This document shows, one piece after another, positions 15,201-29,764 of a stretch of 64,000 nt of DNA (position 1 is the stretch's first letter; the number at the start of each line of letters is the position of its first letter). Made by a program: the position numbers and the translations under genes. Below the pieces are notes generated by a model, which was not told where the DNA came from, did not search any database, and saw only the letters and a list, made by a program, of their open reading frames with translations. The DNA is from Spirodela intermedia (taxonomy: Eukaryota > Streptophyta > Magnoliopsida > Alismatales > Araceae), in the NCBI GenBank assembly GCA_902729315.2, contig LR746268.1, forward strand, positions 927,501 to 991,500. Direction: 5' to 3'.

Positions 15201-16588
15201 AAATTGCCTATGCCTGCTATCAAGAAAGGGCCAGAATGTGATTCATGTATTACAACCTGTGGCATAAACGTTTATGAGCCAATGAACATTTCAAGCAGAT
15301 CATTGTCCTCATAGGTTATTTCATCCAGATTTCAGCCAGATATATTCCTTTTCATTTTCTAAAAATCATTACTGATGGTACACTTTTTTCACAAGAATTC
15401 AAGATAGTTTATAGGGCTGAATTCGAAAATCTCTACGTTCTCCAAATGAATGACTTCTTCTGTGATAAACAGGGGCCTATGGGATTTAATGGTTCGCATT
15501 CATTCCAGCCAAAAGAGAGGGTGCTGACTGCATTTTGAGTAATACTTGGTAGAGAGGATTTTTCTACGCCATCCTAGGTTTATTATGACATACTCTCTGT
15601 CCCCTTTTACTCTTCCACTTCTATCCTTTCTATCCTTTTTGGGAGGAGCTGTCCTCACAGAAGAAGACTACAGGATTATGATTCACCAGGTTTAAACCTT
15701 CGAGATATTTTATTGATCCTTTTGATGTCAACGACTAACAGTTAGAATAATATTCCCTGAAAAGGTCACATGATCCAAGAATTTGGATTGATCCTTGGAC
15801 ATGAACTCCCGGAGAAGCAAGATTTCCTAATCCCATAATGCATAACAAAGAAAATCAAAGAGGAAACCAGTGCACTGGAGGTCTTGCATCAGAGATGACA
15901 TGGAAATTGCATCTGAACAATAACTGCGTTAATTATCACGATTTTAGGAGCCAGAGACTTCCGGAATGTCAAACAGAGGAAAGCATTTATTTATACAATA
16001 TATGATTCTGCTGAATTACAAAACCAAAAGGTCACTAACCCAGTATCTGTAAGCAACAATTTCTGCTGGCGTGTTCTCCGCAGGACACGAACCTAGACTG
16101 ATTTGCTTCACAGCCTCGATCTGAACAGCTTCCGGGTCTTCCTTTGCACTTAACTCAAGTGCAAGCTGTATTTGGTATGCTTCCACGTCCATAGCCCCTG
16201 ACTCGTTCATCAAAGAGCATCCAGCAGGTACTTCCTGCACAAAGTCTGAGCCAGGAAAATGGTAGCTAGGTGAACCATCGCCGAGCCTCTCCCTGTCCCT
16301 ACTGATATCTAACGGAGAGGGTGAACAAGACGATGAAGTGGTATCCATATTAACGGGAGGCGAAGTTGAGGAGCCACCATGCCTGTTTGTCACGGAACTC
16401 AACCAGTTTGAGAGTCCCGACAAGGGTTTCTGGTCAGAGAGCAGCTGAAAGTTGCGCCGAGATGGGGACGCTGTTCTGCTCCTTCTGCTGCCCCCACCTT
16501 TGGAGGACGATGACCCATCCAGGTCAGGTTTCGGGATGCCATCTGATTCGTTCGGGACGATGTGCAGCTTCTTGAGGATGTTCTTCAT
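221..16588 (-). CDS. Raf-like MAPKKK of the EDR1/SIS8 type, 3' end beyond window
   Basis: Ten exons join in frame: 16588-16040, 12473-12036, 9343-9240, 8507-7171, 7094-7054, 4640-4572, 2271-2171, 650-572, 458-360, 289-221 (962 codons seen). The C-lobe lies off the left edge. The start MKNILKKLH is typical of the family. The EDR1 domain (about residues 170-390) contains [28 protein letters not shown] and [16 protein letters not shown] long Ser-rich linker with two Ala/Val tracts follows, then the kinase: IGLGSYGEV loop, VAIKKF (K828), [28 protein letters not shown], catalytic loop HGDLKSPN and [12 protein letters not shown]. The activation segment and linker look closest to Arabidopsis SIS8/RAF3-like members rather than EDR1 itself. 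Family members act in stress, sugar and defence signalling. Oddity: the catalytic-loop Arg is Gly (codon GGG, residue 923). All other visible catalytic motifs are intact and there is no frameshift. Confidence 0.93.
4641..7053 (-). other. Long intron inside the kinase domain of the Raf-like gene
   Basis: This 2.4-kb AT-rich intron separates the glycine-rich-loop exon from the VAIKKF exon. I saw no conserved protein motif in it. Short direct repeats occur near 5645-5735 (a phrase like catctactttctta appears twice). Other long introns of the gene (9344-12035, 12474-16039, 651-2170, 2272-4571) likewise show nothing I can name. Confidence 0.6.
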
Positions 16589-17520
16589 CTCTTTCTTCCT
16601 CGCTTCCTATTTGCTCACTTACTGTGGCCACTCTAGCTCAACTTTTGTTAATACTTAACTCATTTGGCTAATGTTAACGTGGTTACTGTCCGGCCACCAC
16701 CCATCCATCCTCCTCCTCCCCATTCTCGCCGGTCGGCCGGCCATGAGGCCGAGCAATGAAGGGGAAAAAACCGGCAAAAAGTAGATAGAACAGGAAGGGA
16801 AAAATAATCAGATATTCACGAGAAGGCGAGGATAAAAAACAGCAGCAACTGAAGCACCACTTCCCCTCCAATGGTTCATCCTCGGGGCCCGCACTCAGAA
16901 AAGGGCGTTTCCTCCTCAAGGCCGCAAAAACATAATCCCCAGCAGCCGCAAGCTCTAATCAAGAGGAGGTTCCCAACCCAAGCCCCAATCCCCTCCGGAA
17001 GATCACCTCAAAAACGGCAGCGGTCTAACAGGCACTGGAACATCCAAATCACCCTACCATTCATGCGGCAGCGGCGAATACTCCTACCACCGCTAAAGAT
17101 CGATCCACCCAGGGAGCCAAATCATCTTCCCTCCCTGCTACCAACTGGCGGAGAATTTCAACTCGCTCCCCCACCACCACCACCACCGGAGAGTGGGGGA
17201 GCTTCCTCCTCCTCCCCCCACCCAGTCGAACCGGATTCAACTGTACTTGACCGAGAGCGGCGGAGACGAAAATTCCAGAAGACGGCCACGGTGACAGCGG
17301 CGACAACGGCGACAACGACGACAACGGCGACAGCGGCGACAACGGCGACAACGGCGACAGCCGCGGCGGCGACGACGGCGGAGAAGAGCGGCGATGGGGA
17401 ACCGGAGGCGATTGCGACGTCAACTGCTGGGGCGGGACGCTCCTGATATATATATATATATATATGAGAGGCGCACAGATGAGGAGGAAGGAGCACCCAA
17501 AAGGACTCGGAAGCCTTCAC
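16589..17520 (-). promoter_or_regulatory. 5' leader and core promoter of the Raf-like kinase gene
   Basis: GC-rich DNA directly upstream of the kinase ATG contains long open frames on both strands, but these are low-complexity. On the minus strand a (TA)n run at about 17446-17464 could serve as a TATA element, with transcription starting some 30 bases further along near 17425. The leader would then be about 830 nt and may hold an intron. The start site is an inference from composition only. Confidence 0.4.
17296..17366. repeat. 9-bp GC-rich minisatellite (gcgacaacg-type units)
   Basis: Imperfect tandem copies of a 9-base unit read as gcgacaacg with variants gcgacagcg and acgacaacg. They give Thr/Ala-rich frames on the plus strand and Ser-Pro-Leu-rich frames on the minus strand, which explains the spurious open frames here. 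It falls in the presumed leader of the kinase gene. Confidence 0.75.
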
Positions 17521-19276
17521 ACTGAATATGACTCACCATTTCCAGTGGTGAGATTATCCTTTTAATGACGTCATTGTGACCTTTCCAACCAATCACCGTG
17601 CTTCGTCGAATTTCCTAGGTGGAATAACGCTGCTTATTGTTAGAAGAGGAGAATCCACTTGTGTTAGGGCCGACGCCCAGTTGGGTCGGCCAAGTTGGAA
17701 GTGGGGCCCCCTGATTAACGGCGGATGACGCTAACCCTATTTTGCTTATATCCCTTCATTAATTCTCTACTTAACGTATTAACCCTTTAACCCTATTATT
17801 TTGTTTCCACGCACTCCCGTTTCGTTCCAAGTGGGAGGCCCGGCAAAACGGGGACTTAGAAACCCCGAGTTACAAGGACCAAAATCCAATTAAAATATTT
17901 ATTTTAATTTACGTAATAATCCTGCTATTAATAAGCATTTAAAACCATCATTTATGTTATTCATCGCTCAGATGACCAAATAAAGGGGAAATAATGTTGA
18001 AAAATAAGTCGAATAATGAAATTAAATATTTTTCTTGAAAAAATCATTTTCATCCAATAAATGAAATAAAATTATTGATTACACAACCTTTCTATAAATC
18101 AGAAAAATGATATATTTAATGCATGACCCTTCTCCTTGACACATATTAAGAAAGTCACCTTTGAAAGTGGAAAATTGATAATAATCAGAAAGTTCATACG
18201 GATTTGCAACGAAAATAGATAAATCTATTTATTGTACAACCCTTCATTGTATCAAAAATTGGCATGGTGCCCCCACTGAAGTTATAAAAATCATAGGGAA
18301 TCCTTTTAAGGCCAGTGAGATCATGAATATGCTAATCTATTTATCTACCATAAAATGATATTTATTAATTAGGAACTGGATTTTCTAATATTAGTTCTTA
18401 TTTTTATCACATATTCAACTCAAAGCAAGAAGGATAAAGTATGTGATTAATAAACTTTACTAGTTATTAATTCAATATTTTTCTACTCTCACAGACGAAA
18501 ACTTATAGGGAATCCATTTAAGAACGATGAGAACATGATTACAATAATCTATGTATCTAATATTTCTTACTTTTAATTTCTTTTTCTTTAAAATATTAAC
18601 TCTGATTTGTCCCACATATCTAACTCAAAGCAAGAAAGATAAAGTATAAAATTAACAACTTCTGCTAGTTTCATCAATAGATTGAAATGAAGATATCTAA
18701 AGGAATTGATAACGCCAAAAAAATCAAAAGTTTATATTCTCACAGATGAAAAATCATAGGGAATCCATTTAAGAACAATGAGATTATAATTACAATAATC
18801 TATTTATCCAATATTTCTTAGTTATAGAATTTTCTTTTTTAAAATATTAATTTTGATTTGTCCCATATATTTAACTAAAAGCAAGAGAGATAAAGTCTGG
18901 AATCAATAACTTTCTACTAGTTTCATCTCTAGGTTGAAATGCAAATATCTGAAGGAATTGATATTTCCAAAAAAGAAATTTAATATTTTCTATTCTGACA
19001 GATGAAAAATAAAGCCATAACGATGGAGATGTGTTCTCATTTTCGCAAGAAACAAGACGCAGGCCTCATCCAATTGACAAGCTTTTTACAAGGAAAAATA
19101 AAAGTATATAGATGGAGATATGACCTGTAGATGTTCTCATTCTGCCCAAAAAAAGAGTAAACTTATATGCATCGGCGGAGTATGTACCCACAGAAAAGCA
19201 CCATTATGATGGACATGAATTACATGAGATATGAAATGAATGGTTCTTGTTCTCCAGAGTATTCCCACAGCGGAGT
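17521..19276. other. Intergenic AT-rich region between kinase and NDHL genes
   Basis: No gene is visible. The left part (17521-18280) is plain AT-rich DNA. The right part holds the degenerate 210-250-bp tandem repeats listed separately, then about 260 bp presumably including the NDHL 3' untranslated region. Confidence 0.6.
18284..19012. repeat. Three degenerate tandem copies of a 212-251-bp AT-rich unit
   Basis: The phrase atagggaatcc(a/t)tttaag starts at about 18293, 18505 and 18756. It is followed each time by 'ga(g/a)a...attacaataatctat', a run of T/A, 'tttgtcccaca/tat', then 'aactcaaagcaagaaagataaagt' and a tail ending in 'ctcacagatgaaaa'. Copy spacing is about 212 and 251 bp, with the second and third copies most alike. 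There is no coding potential. It could be a local satellite or the remains of a non-autonomous element. Confidence 0.8.
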
Positions 19277-20548
19277 TCATCGTGGTTTCTGGTTATTCAT
19301 AGGCACAACCGAAGGAGTTGACCAAGGATATTTCATGGAGGGATCCCTTGGAAATTTCCTGAAGTTCAGAAACGGCGCCCAGAGTAGCAAGCTTCATAGA
19401 TCAGGGTATTGTAATCAGTGATCCAAGAAAAGCACTCGTTTGCAGGATCTCACTCAATAATTACTGGGCATATAAGTGTCTATTTTCGAAAATATACATG
19501 AAATGGGGAGCACTATCGATTAATATTCTCTGTTCTGATATCTAATTGAACTAAAATAATGACAGAAAAGCATGTTCTTCCACCGATTATTTCATTTTCC
19601 GTGCAGATCGCATGCGCTGATCAACGATTCAGTTCACTTCAGAGACTGTAACAAGGAAATAATCCCCTAATATGTTTCCCTCCATCAATTCTGATTCCTG
19701 AGTTTTCAGGTTGCATGCATCCATACCTGATGCGCAAGCAGAGAAGATCTGAAACGGGTCATGGCAAAGGGCACTCACCCGGGGAAGAAGATGAACACAA
19801 GCATGAACTGCAGGTACATCTCGAAGAACTTGCGCTTGTACCATCTCAGCCTCATCCAGTTCATGAGGACGGGCTGCAGTTGCAAACAGCTCATACAGAT
19901 AAACAGGGGCTTGTCCTTCACCCAGAAAAATAGCACAAAAATGGGATTCCCCTTTCAATCCCGGCGACTCACCGGCACCACCAAGAAGTAGAAGAAGGCG
20001 ATGATTGCGGACTGTATCAGCATAGACGGTAGGTCATCGTCGAAGTTGTTGTTGCTCCCCGTCACTGCTATCGCCGGTTGCGCGATCTGCGAGCCGACAA
20101 GTCGAGAGAAATCTCAGCGTAACCACTGAAAGAGGAAGAAGAGGAGGGGATTTACTTACAGAGGCCATTAAAGCACCACATTGTATCAGCAAGCTGGAAC
20201 ACCTCTTGATGCCTTCTTTTTCTGCGATAAACTAGATAGAGAGAGAAGGAGAGAGAGAGAGAGAGGATGATCAGATCAAGAGAATGTACGCAACAATTGC
20301 CGACTCTCGATGTGATCACGAGACTGCGCGAAGACGCACTTGGTCCCTCTCCTGGACACGAACAGCCACAGGGAGAAGCACACGACCGCATTGGTGCGCA
20401 GAGAGGCGGGCGGGGGAGGAGGGGCCCCGGTGGCGAGTTCGGCCGCGTAGAACGAGAGACGGCGGCGCCGCCGTGGCCTGGGCCGGCGGTAGCGGGGTGA
20501 TTCTGAGCATGTTAGTCGCCATTCAGATGCCACGTCGAAAGAAAACAC
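19277..20548 (-). CDS. NDHL: NDH complex subunit L, chloroplastic (CRR23)
   Basis: NDHL is a nuclear-encoded subunit of the chloroplast NAD(P)H dehydrogenase-like complex, which drives cyclic electron flow at the thylakoid. Exons 20548-20320, 20221-20160, 20086-19973, 19873-19779 and 19391-19277 join in frame to 204 codons (Arabidopsis form about 190). Diagnostic stretches are SLLIQCGALMAS, QSAIIAFFYFLVVPP (first membrane helix, about 118-138), NWMRLRWYKRKFFEMYLQF and GLLLWAPFLNFRKFPRDPS (second hydrophobic stretch, about 153-173). The N-terminus is Arg/Ser/Ala-rich, as in a plastid transit peptide. Exon 1 is the weakest part: a different frame starts at 20522 with MATNML, but only the 20548 frame gives the right splice phase, and its donor (TC|GTGATC) is poor. 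The C-terminus after PWSTP is short and not clearly conserved. Confidence 0.88.
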
Positions 20549-20780
20549 CAGTGGCGGCGCTAGCGGTGGCGGCGGCGGCGCTAGCGGTGGCGGCGGCGGC
20601 CTCGTCCGTCTCCGGCGATCTTCCCGCTACCTTGTTGGAGGCCCAGCTTCCCCGCCTTATCTGGAATCGAGAGGCTTGAACGCTGAGCTCAAATTCTCGG
20701 ACCACCGTTACAGAATCTTCCGTCCTATGCACCACTCCCTGGTAGCGGTCTACTGCGCCACCTGATACTTTTTTAATCTT
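20549..20780 (-). promoter_or_regulatory. Upstream region of NDHL with GGC-rich repeats
   Basis: A GC-rich stretch lies just upstream of the first coding exon. It includes a twofold repeat of a gcgctagcggtggcggcgg-type unit at about 20557-20600. It probably covers the NDHL leader and core promoter. No TATA box is obvious. Confidence 0.35.
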
Positions 20781-20965
20781 CTGGCCCGGCTTGATTTCAG
20801 GAATATTCGTCAGTTTTTATAAACGATTATTTACGAAAATTGGGTTGACTTATAACCTTGGTAGATGGAAAATAGCCAATAATTAATAATTGAAAAGCAA
20901 GGAAATTAACGGGCCGGCCCAGACCTGGGCCTTTTGAAGCTCGGGCCAGGCCCTGTATGGCACTT

Positions 20966-20968
<3 letters not shown>

Positions 20969-21004
<36 letters not shown>
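20969..21004. repeat. (GA)n microsatellite
   Basis: About 18 GA units, in the NDHL-DHAR intergenic DNA (20781-21272), which otherwise shows no gene. Confidence 0.95.
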
Positions 21005-21007
<3 letters not shown>

Positions 21008-21272
21008 ACACGTGTAAACAAAACTAATCTGGGGGTTCTGGGGATAATAATCGGGGTAAAAGAAAAACAGATTATTTTTGTGCCCCATCCTCCTTATTGA
21101 GTCAACGGATCATACTTTCACATGAACATCCTCATTCCACATTCATATGATCCGAGTGCATATGTGGTCGCGAGTTTATAGAAATGTACAGACCTGGATT
21201 TTCAATTTACAAAATACCCAAGTAGGTTGTTCTTGATTCATATGGATGGGGAGTCAAAGTGTGCTCATCAGT

Positions 21273-24661
<3,389 letters not shown>

Positions 24662-24998
24662 TTTCGCCGCCGGCGGTGAAAAAACTCTGCAGCTGCTCGG
24701 CCCTCTGCGATAGCGTTCCTGCTCGGTGGGGCGGCTCCGCCGCAGGACACGTCGCACCGTTTTTAAGCACTACCACGTCCCAATGGCCCGTCGTCTAAAA
24801 GGAAATTGAACATCACTAGCAAAAAAAAAAGAAGGAAATTTAATCTCTCTCTCTCTCTCTCTAACCTCATTTCGATGGTAATACGAGCACCGTAACTTAG
24901 CCCAGATTCCGTAACATAGGCGCAGTTTTAAATATTCCACTAATATTTGAATTCTTTATTTTTTTTAAATCCAATAATATATTTATGACAGAAGCCTG

Positions 24999-25029
<31 letters not shown>

Positions 25030-25086
25030 GCACTAAGTTCAGGTTGATGGGCTCCAATTATAATAAATAATTAAACATATATCCAT

Positions 25087-25124
<38 letters not shown>

Positions 25125-25252
25125 ACGTAATTTCGATGGTAATATGACACCTTAAATTAGCCCAGATTCCGTAACATAGGCACACCTTCAAATACTCGAA
25201 TAAAACTTATTTAATTTATACTAGTACTTTTTATGAGCGCTTTGGGAGAAAG

Positions 25253-25295
<43 letters not shown>

Positions 25296-25642
25296 ATGGG
25301 CTTCCGGGCCGGCCCGAAAAAAGTGATCGGGCCGAATTTCAGGGCCAGGAATTGGCCGGGCCTCGTATCAAACACAGAACCCAACTCCTGAACTGGGAAT
25401 AATTTTTCCAGAGATAAAACAGAGGATTAAAAACCCTCCTGAATCTCACTCAATAAGAGAGACAAAAATGGAAATGTTATCAAATCATCCCCCTCTCCCC
25501 GCCTTCTAAGAACAAAAATGGAAACATACTCACAGTATGCCATCGGACCAGGCAGTGAACCATTCTACCCCTGCTTCTGCACCACCCACAAGGAAGGAAG
25601 GAAGAAGAAGAAGAAGAAGAACAACAGCAACAGCAACAACAA
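24662..25642. other. DHAR promoter side and ORRM1 3' flank
   Basis: This is intergenic DNA between the DHAR start and the ORRM1 stop. It holds two (CT)n...(GA)n-bracketed repeat units (listed separately). A GC-richer stretch at about 25300-25400 contains gggccggcccg and gccgggcctcg. I saw no gene here; open frames at 24411-24798 are shadows of DHAR exon 1. Confidence 0.6.
24843..25292. repeat. Tandem pair of ~245-bp units, each bounded by (CT)n and (GA)n
   Basis: Unit 1 (about 24843-25029) and unit 2 (about 25089-25292) both begin with a (CT)n run followed by taac.(t/c)(c/a)atttcgatggtaata. Both contain the same tagcccagattccgtaacata block and both end in a (GA)n run. The flanking CT and GA runs are complementary to each other, so each unit can fold back on itself. 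This could be a local duplication or a small element with simple-sequence terminal inverted repeats. Confidence 0.85.
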
Positions 25643-28600
25643 TCATGAGAAGCCCCGCCGGGCACCACCGCCGTGTCTCAGTGGGCCCGATTTGGCGACA
25701 TCGACGACGATCATCCAGCCGTTGATTATCTGCCGATCAAGAAACCCGGTCAATCGGATGAAAGAATATTGCCACAGGGAGGACAACATTATGGATCACC
25801 TTGCCATTCATCTCCTTCAGGGCCACACCAGCGGCCTCTTCGGTAGCGTACTCAATGAAGGCGTAGCCCTTGGATCTCTTTGAGATCTTGTCCATTATGA
25901 CTTTTACTGTATTTGGCAAACCCATCAGGAGATATAGTTATCATTGTTATTATTATTATTATTATTATTATTTTCTGAGACAGAAAAGCCCACAGGAAAA
26001 TAAAAGAGGAAATATTAATGAAGAACATTGATATAAGTTGGATGATATGAGAAAACTAGATATAAATGGGTGAATATTAGATAGATCAGGGGGGGGGGGG
26101 GATTGTACCTTCGACGAGGTCGCCAAAGCCTTCAAATGCCGCCCGTAGGGTCTTCTCAGAGGTATAAAAGGAAAGTCCTGGGAACCAGAGGCACCAAAGA
26201 CGTCAAGAAAGTAAATCATCAGCCATATGTTTGCAACATCTCCTTGAAACAAGTCAACGAATATTTGTTGATTCTTCATTTTTGACTTCTGGTTTGAGTC
26301 AAACCAAGCATGATGACCCAGATGTAGATGTTTGCAACATCAGAGTGATTAAAGCCTCCAGAAAAAAAAATTGTGCAAGGTTACGGCCTTTTTTATTGAA
26401 TCTTTTTCCAACTGGATATGAAACTATGGAGAAAGATTTTATTTATTTCTGTAATATTAAATCAAATAAAGATAACAGCTCATAAATAATTAGCATGGAA
26501 GAAGCAGCCTCAAAGTATATGGTTGATTCTAGCCAAAAGAATTTTCTTCAAAAAAAAAAAAAAACAGAATCCTCGGCCTGTGAAAGGAAAAAATAAACCC
26601 ATAATGCGCCATATTTTTAATTGACTTTCAATTCATTTTAAAATTTCCATAGCACATGCAACAGGAATTATATTTTGCTATATATTTTTTTGACGAATAT
26701 TTCCAGTTCGAATAATGTGCCCCAAAGCATATTATTTCCAATCTCAACTGTTTGAGTCAATCAGAATACTCAAACTGAACTACTTTTTTAAAAAATGATG
26801 TCAATGCTTTTAAAGCATCGTTGTTTTAGGTTGGTTGGGATTCTATTATAGTTTGATCCATAGTCTCTCCGTTCAATAAAAGAGTTTGGTTCCCAATTAA
26901 AAGGACCAGGCCAGCATGGTTATCTTCATACCTCCCGCAGGTGTTGACCCCTACCTTGCCGCCAATGAACTCCTCCAGTCAACTACATGGACTTTTCATC
27001 TATACTTCTGCGAAGCAATCGGGGTTCCAGATTTGATGTGGGTTCTTAGCCATTCAAAGTAATAGATACTTGTCTGGAAACGGTTCAGATACTAATGACT
27101 ACATGGGACAGGAAGTTTAATGAGAGATCAATAGTTGTAATCTAAATTGGCTAAATGGTACTTCAATTATTCTGGGTAATCAATATGAAAGATTATTGAT
27201 AGTGATGTGCACATTAATCTTTATACCACAAAGATCGATCAATGCCACCAATAAGTGATCAGCTTAAATTTTCATTTACACGCATGTAGATGATACAGTT
27301 CAATCCCTCACCCATGGAAAATGAGAAAAATAAACATCACTGACAAAAATCCATTTTGACATATGAGCTACCATGGAACGCAAAACGGAAAACAATGATT
27401 GCAATGTTACAAAAAAAAAAAAGAAAAGGGAAAAACATCAAGGTCACATACCAGTCACAAAAAGCCTTTTCGTTTTAATAGTTGGGCTCTGTTCATTTAC
27501 AGGCATTTCAAGGGATTCTGAGCTCTGTGGCGTATCATCACCTAAAAAGTTAGATAGTTATTGACCTAGTTGGACTCAAGGAATGATTTTCATGCATCAC
27601 CCACCAAGATTATAGTGCTAACCCACCAAGTATTCTGAATCGAATGAAGGAAGAGAATTAATATAATAGCTGGAAACAACAATTTCATGGCACTGATAAA
27701 AGTATGTAAGAAAGCAACAGAGATCAATCAAAAAGACATCATTAAGGAAAAAAACAAATACAAGGATCAATAAAATAGTGAGGGAATGATTCAATACATA
27801 TAGCATTGAACAAATAAGAGCAATTCCAGTTTCTAGGCACATAACCCGAAACATACACTTTTTTATCACCTAATCCTAGTTTATGAAAATTTTCATATGT
27901 TATCCATTCTTTATGACACAAGGTACAAGTCCAACTAACATACCTCCGTATTCCTTATTTTTTGAGTCGATATGGACATCCTGACAAACATGAAGGACCT
28001 CCGGCACGTCTGTCATTCATTATAGAAGGTTTTAGACTCTAAATAGAGGTACTTATAACTTCATTAAAAGCATCAATCCTCGAATCTTACTAGCCAATTC
28101 TCGCGCACATTCCTCGTCAACTTGACAACAGAAGGCAAAATCTTTCTCCCACGAGATGTGATAAATGGAGGCTTGCGCATCCTTCTCACTGTAATGCAGA
28201 AACAATGTTACGAGGAGGAACCAATAGTACCAGTGAAATGTTAGAAAAGATGCCATTTTAAAGAATACTTACTTCCCTAAAATTTTTGCCAAGGTCTCAG
28301 CATAGTAATCCACTATCTGTGCCTTCGTGACAACTTCCACCCCTGGGTTCCGCATTCTCACCAGCCAGTGATTCGAACCACCTCCCGAAGGGGAAAATTT
28401 GGAACTTCCCTTATCAGACTGAAAGAAACTTTCCTTTACGGGTTTATCGTCTGTATCTGGTCTGACTGATAAGACATTCGACAGACCTAGAGAAAGCCCA
28501 AAAAAAAAAACAAAAGTTCAATGCGACCTCTCCGTTTAAGCCTTACAAGGTTTGTATCCTAGCATCAACCAATCTACTTCAACATGCTCCAGCCGCAAAT

Positions 28601-29315
28601 GGCTAGTGGACAACGACCATTCCCCAGGCAATAGCCCAAAGAATGCGTTACCCTTATGCCATCTGAGTTGGCCAAGGACCAAGACGTTCAGTAGATCGAA
28701 AATTCACCATGAGAAACCACAACAAACAGTGCGCGCGACTGGACAGTAATGAACCTGCAAGCACACCAGAAGCCTGCTCATCAACGTCGCAGCGGAAACG
28801 ATATTGGTTCCCCCAGGACGCATCGTAAATGCACGCCTGGGCTTCCTTCTCACTGTTCAAACACAAAATATCAGCGGGAAAACCAAACTGTAATCCAGAA
28901 ATGACGGCAGCCAAAACACACAGAAGAGCTACTTCCTGCCCTAAGTAAACAAAGGCAAAGAACCTTACTCTCCGAGAACCCGAGCCAGGATTTCCACGTA
29001 ATAATCGACAACCTCCGCCCTGGAGGGACCGACCTCAGCGGGAGGCTTCTCCACGTCAACCACCCAGCCGGAGCAGGCCGAGGCGGACACTACGCTCGAA
29101 GCCGCCGCAGAAATCGAAGAAACCAGAGACGACGGCGGTGGTGTAGCCGACCTTGTCGAGGCAGGACCAAAGGAGAGCGACCGAGGAGAAATCCGGGCCT
29201 GCAACACAGATCCCGCCGCCTTGAACGAGACGGCGCCAACCGGTGCAAAGGCTCCACAACCCCGAAGTAGGGGCAGAGGCGGCAAAGCGCCGGCAGGGGG
29301 AAGGAGGAGCTCCAT
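25643..29315 (-). CDS. ORRM1: Organelle RRM protein 1, plastid RNA-editing factor
   Basis: ORRM1 helps PPR proteins edit C to U in plastid transcripts. Nine exons (29315-28969, 28852-28755, 28486-28273, 28188-28091, 28009-27944, 27541-27452, 26177-26109, 25906-25800, 25729-25643) join in frame to 391 codons plus stop; Arabidopsis ORRM1 is similar in length. After a transit-peptide-like N-terminus come two MORF/RIP-like boxes. The first starts near W84 (WVVDVEKP, DYYVEILARVLG, EKEAQACIYDASW). The second starts near H188 (HWLVRMRNPGVEVVTKAQIV, EKDAQASIYHISW). A C-terminal RRM (about 299-385) has RNP2 LFVTGLSF and RNP1 KGYAFIEY (about 340-347), followed by NGWMIVVDVAK. This box-box-RRM order is diagnostic of ORRM1. 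The C-terminal tail after DVAKSG is Gly/Arg-rich and less conserved. The RRM is split over four exons, with a 1.3-kb intron at 26178-27451. Confidence 0.94.
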
Positions 29316-29506
29316 GGCGGCGCCGTCGGCCAGCCACCGCCTGCCGGCGCCTTCAGAGAAGAGGAATTCGAATATAACAGGCGGCCTTTGGGATCTCACC
29401 AGGTCCCGATACCGTCCATTAAAGATCGAACGATAAAGGAGACACCTAATCTCCACCGTCCAATTGCAGGACTTTTCTCTTTGCCAGGCCTCGCTTGATT
29501 ACATCA

Positions 29507-29547
29507 GGCCCAAATAAGCCCATTAAATATTCCTTTCTTATTGGGCT
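29507..29547 (-). promoter_or_regulatory. Site II (TGGGCY) cluster upstream of ORRM1
   Basis: On the minus strand TGGGCC (29507-29512) and TGGGCT (29517-29522) lie about 190-210 bp upstream of the ORRM1 ATG. A plus-strand TGGGCT follows at 29542-29547. Site II elements are TCP-factor targets common in promoters of plant organelle-protein and ribosomal genes. Their presence is seen; function is inferred. Confidence 0.45.
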
Positions 29548-29764
29548 CATTATATCTTCTTTTTGCTGGTGGGGGTAAACTAGTCTTTTCGTCAATAAAT
29601 TAAAAAGAAGGGCTTTGTCTCCTTATAAGGCAATTTTTAAACCCTTATTTAGAATTTAAAACCATGATAGTAATAGTAAATATTAAAAGTATTAAAGTCA
29701 ATCATTTATGGCCCAAAAATACCACTTTGCCCATCAACCAAATTCCTAATATATTGCTACAGGG

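Noticed and set aside
16871-17446. 191-codon plus-strand frame and overlapping minus-strand frames
   Set aside because: Produced by the GC-rich minisatellite and Pro/Thr-rich low complexity in the kinase leader; no conserved motif.
19629-19991. Open frames on both strands over the NDHL exons
   Set aside because: They are shadow frames; the correct frame gives the conserved NDHL helices and splices in phase.
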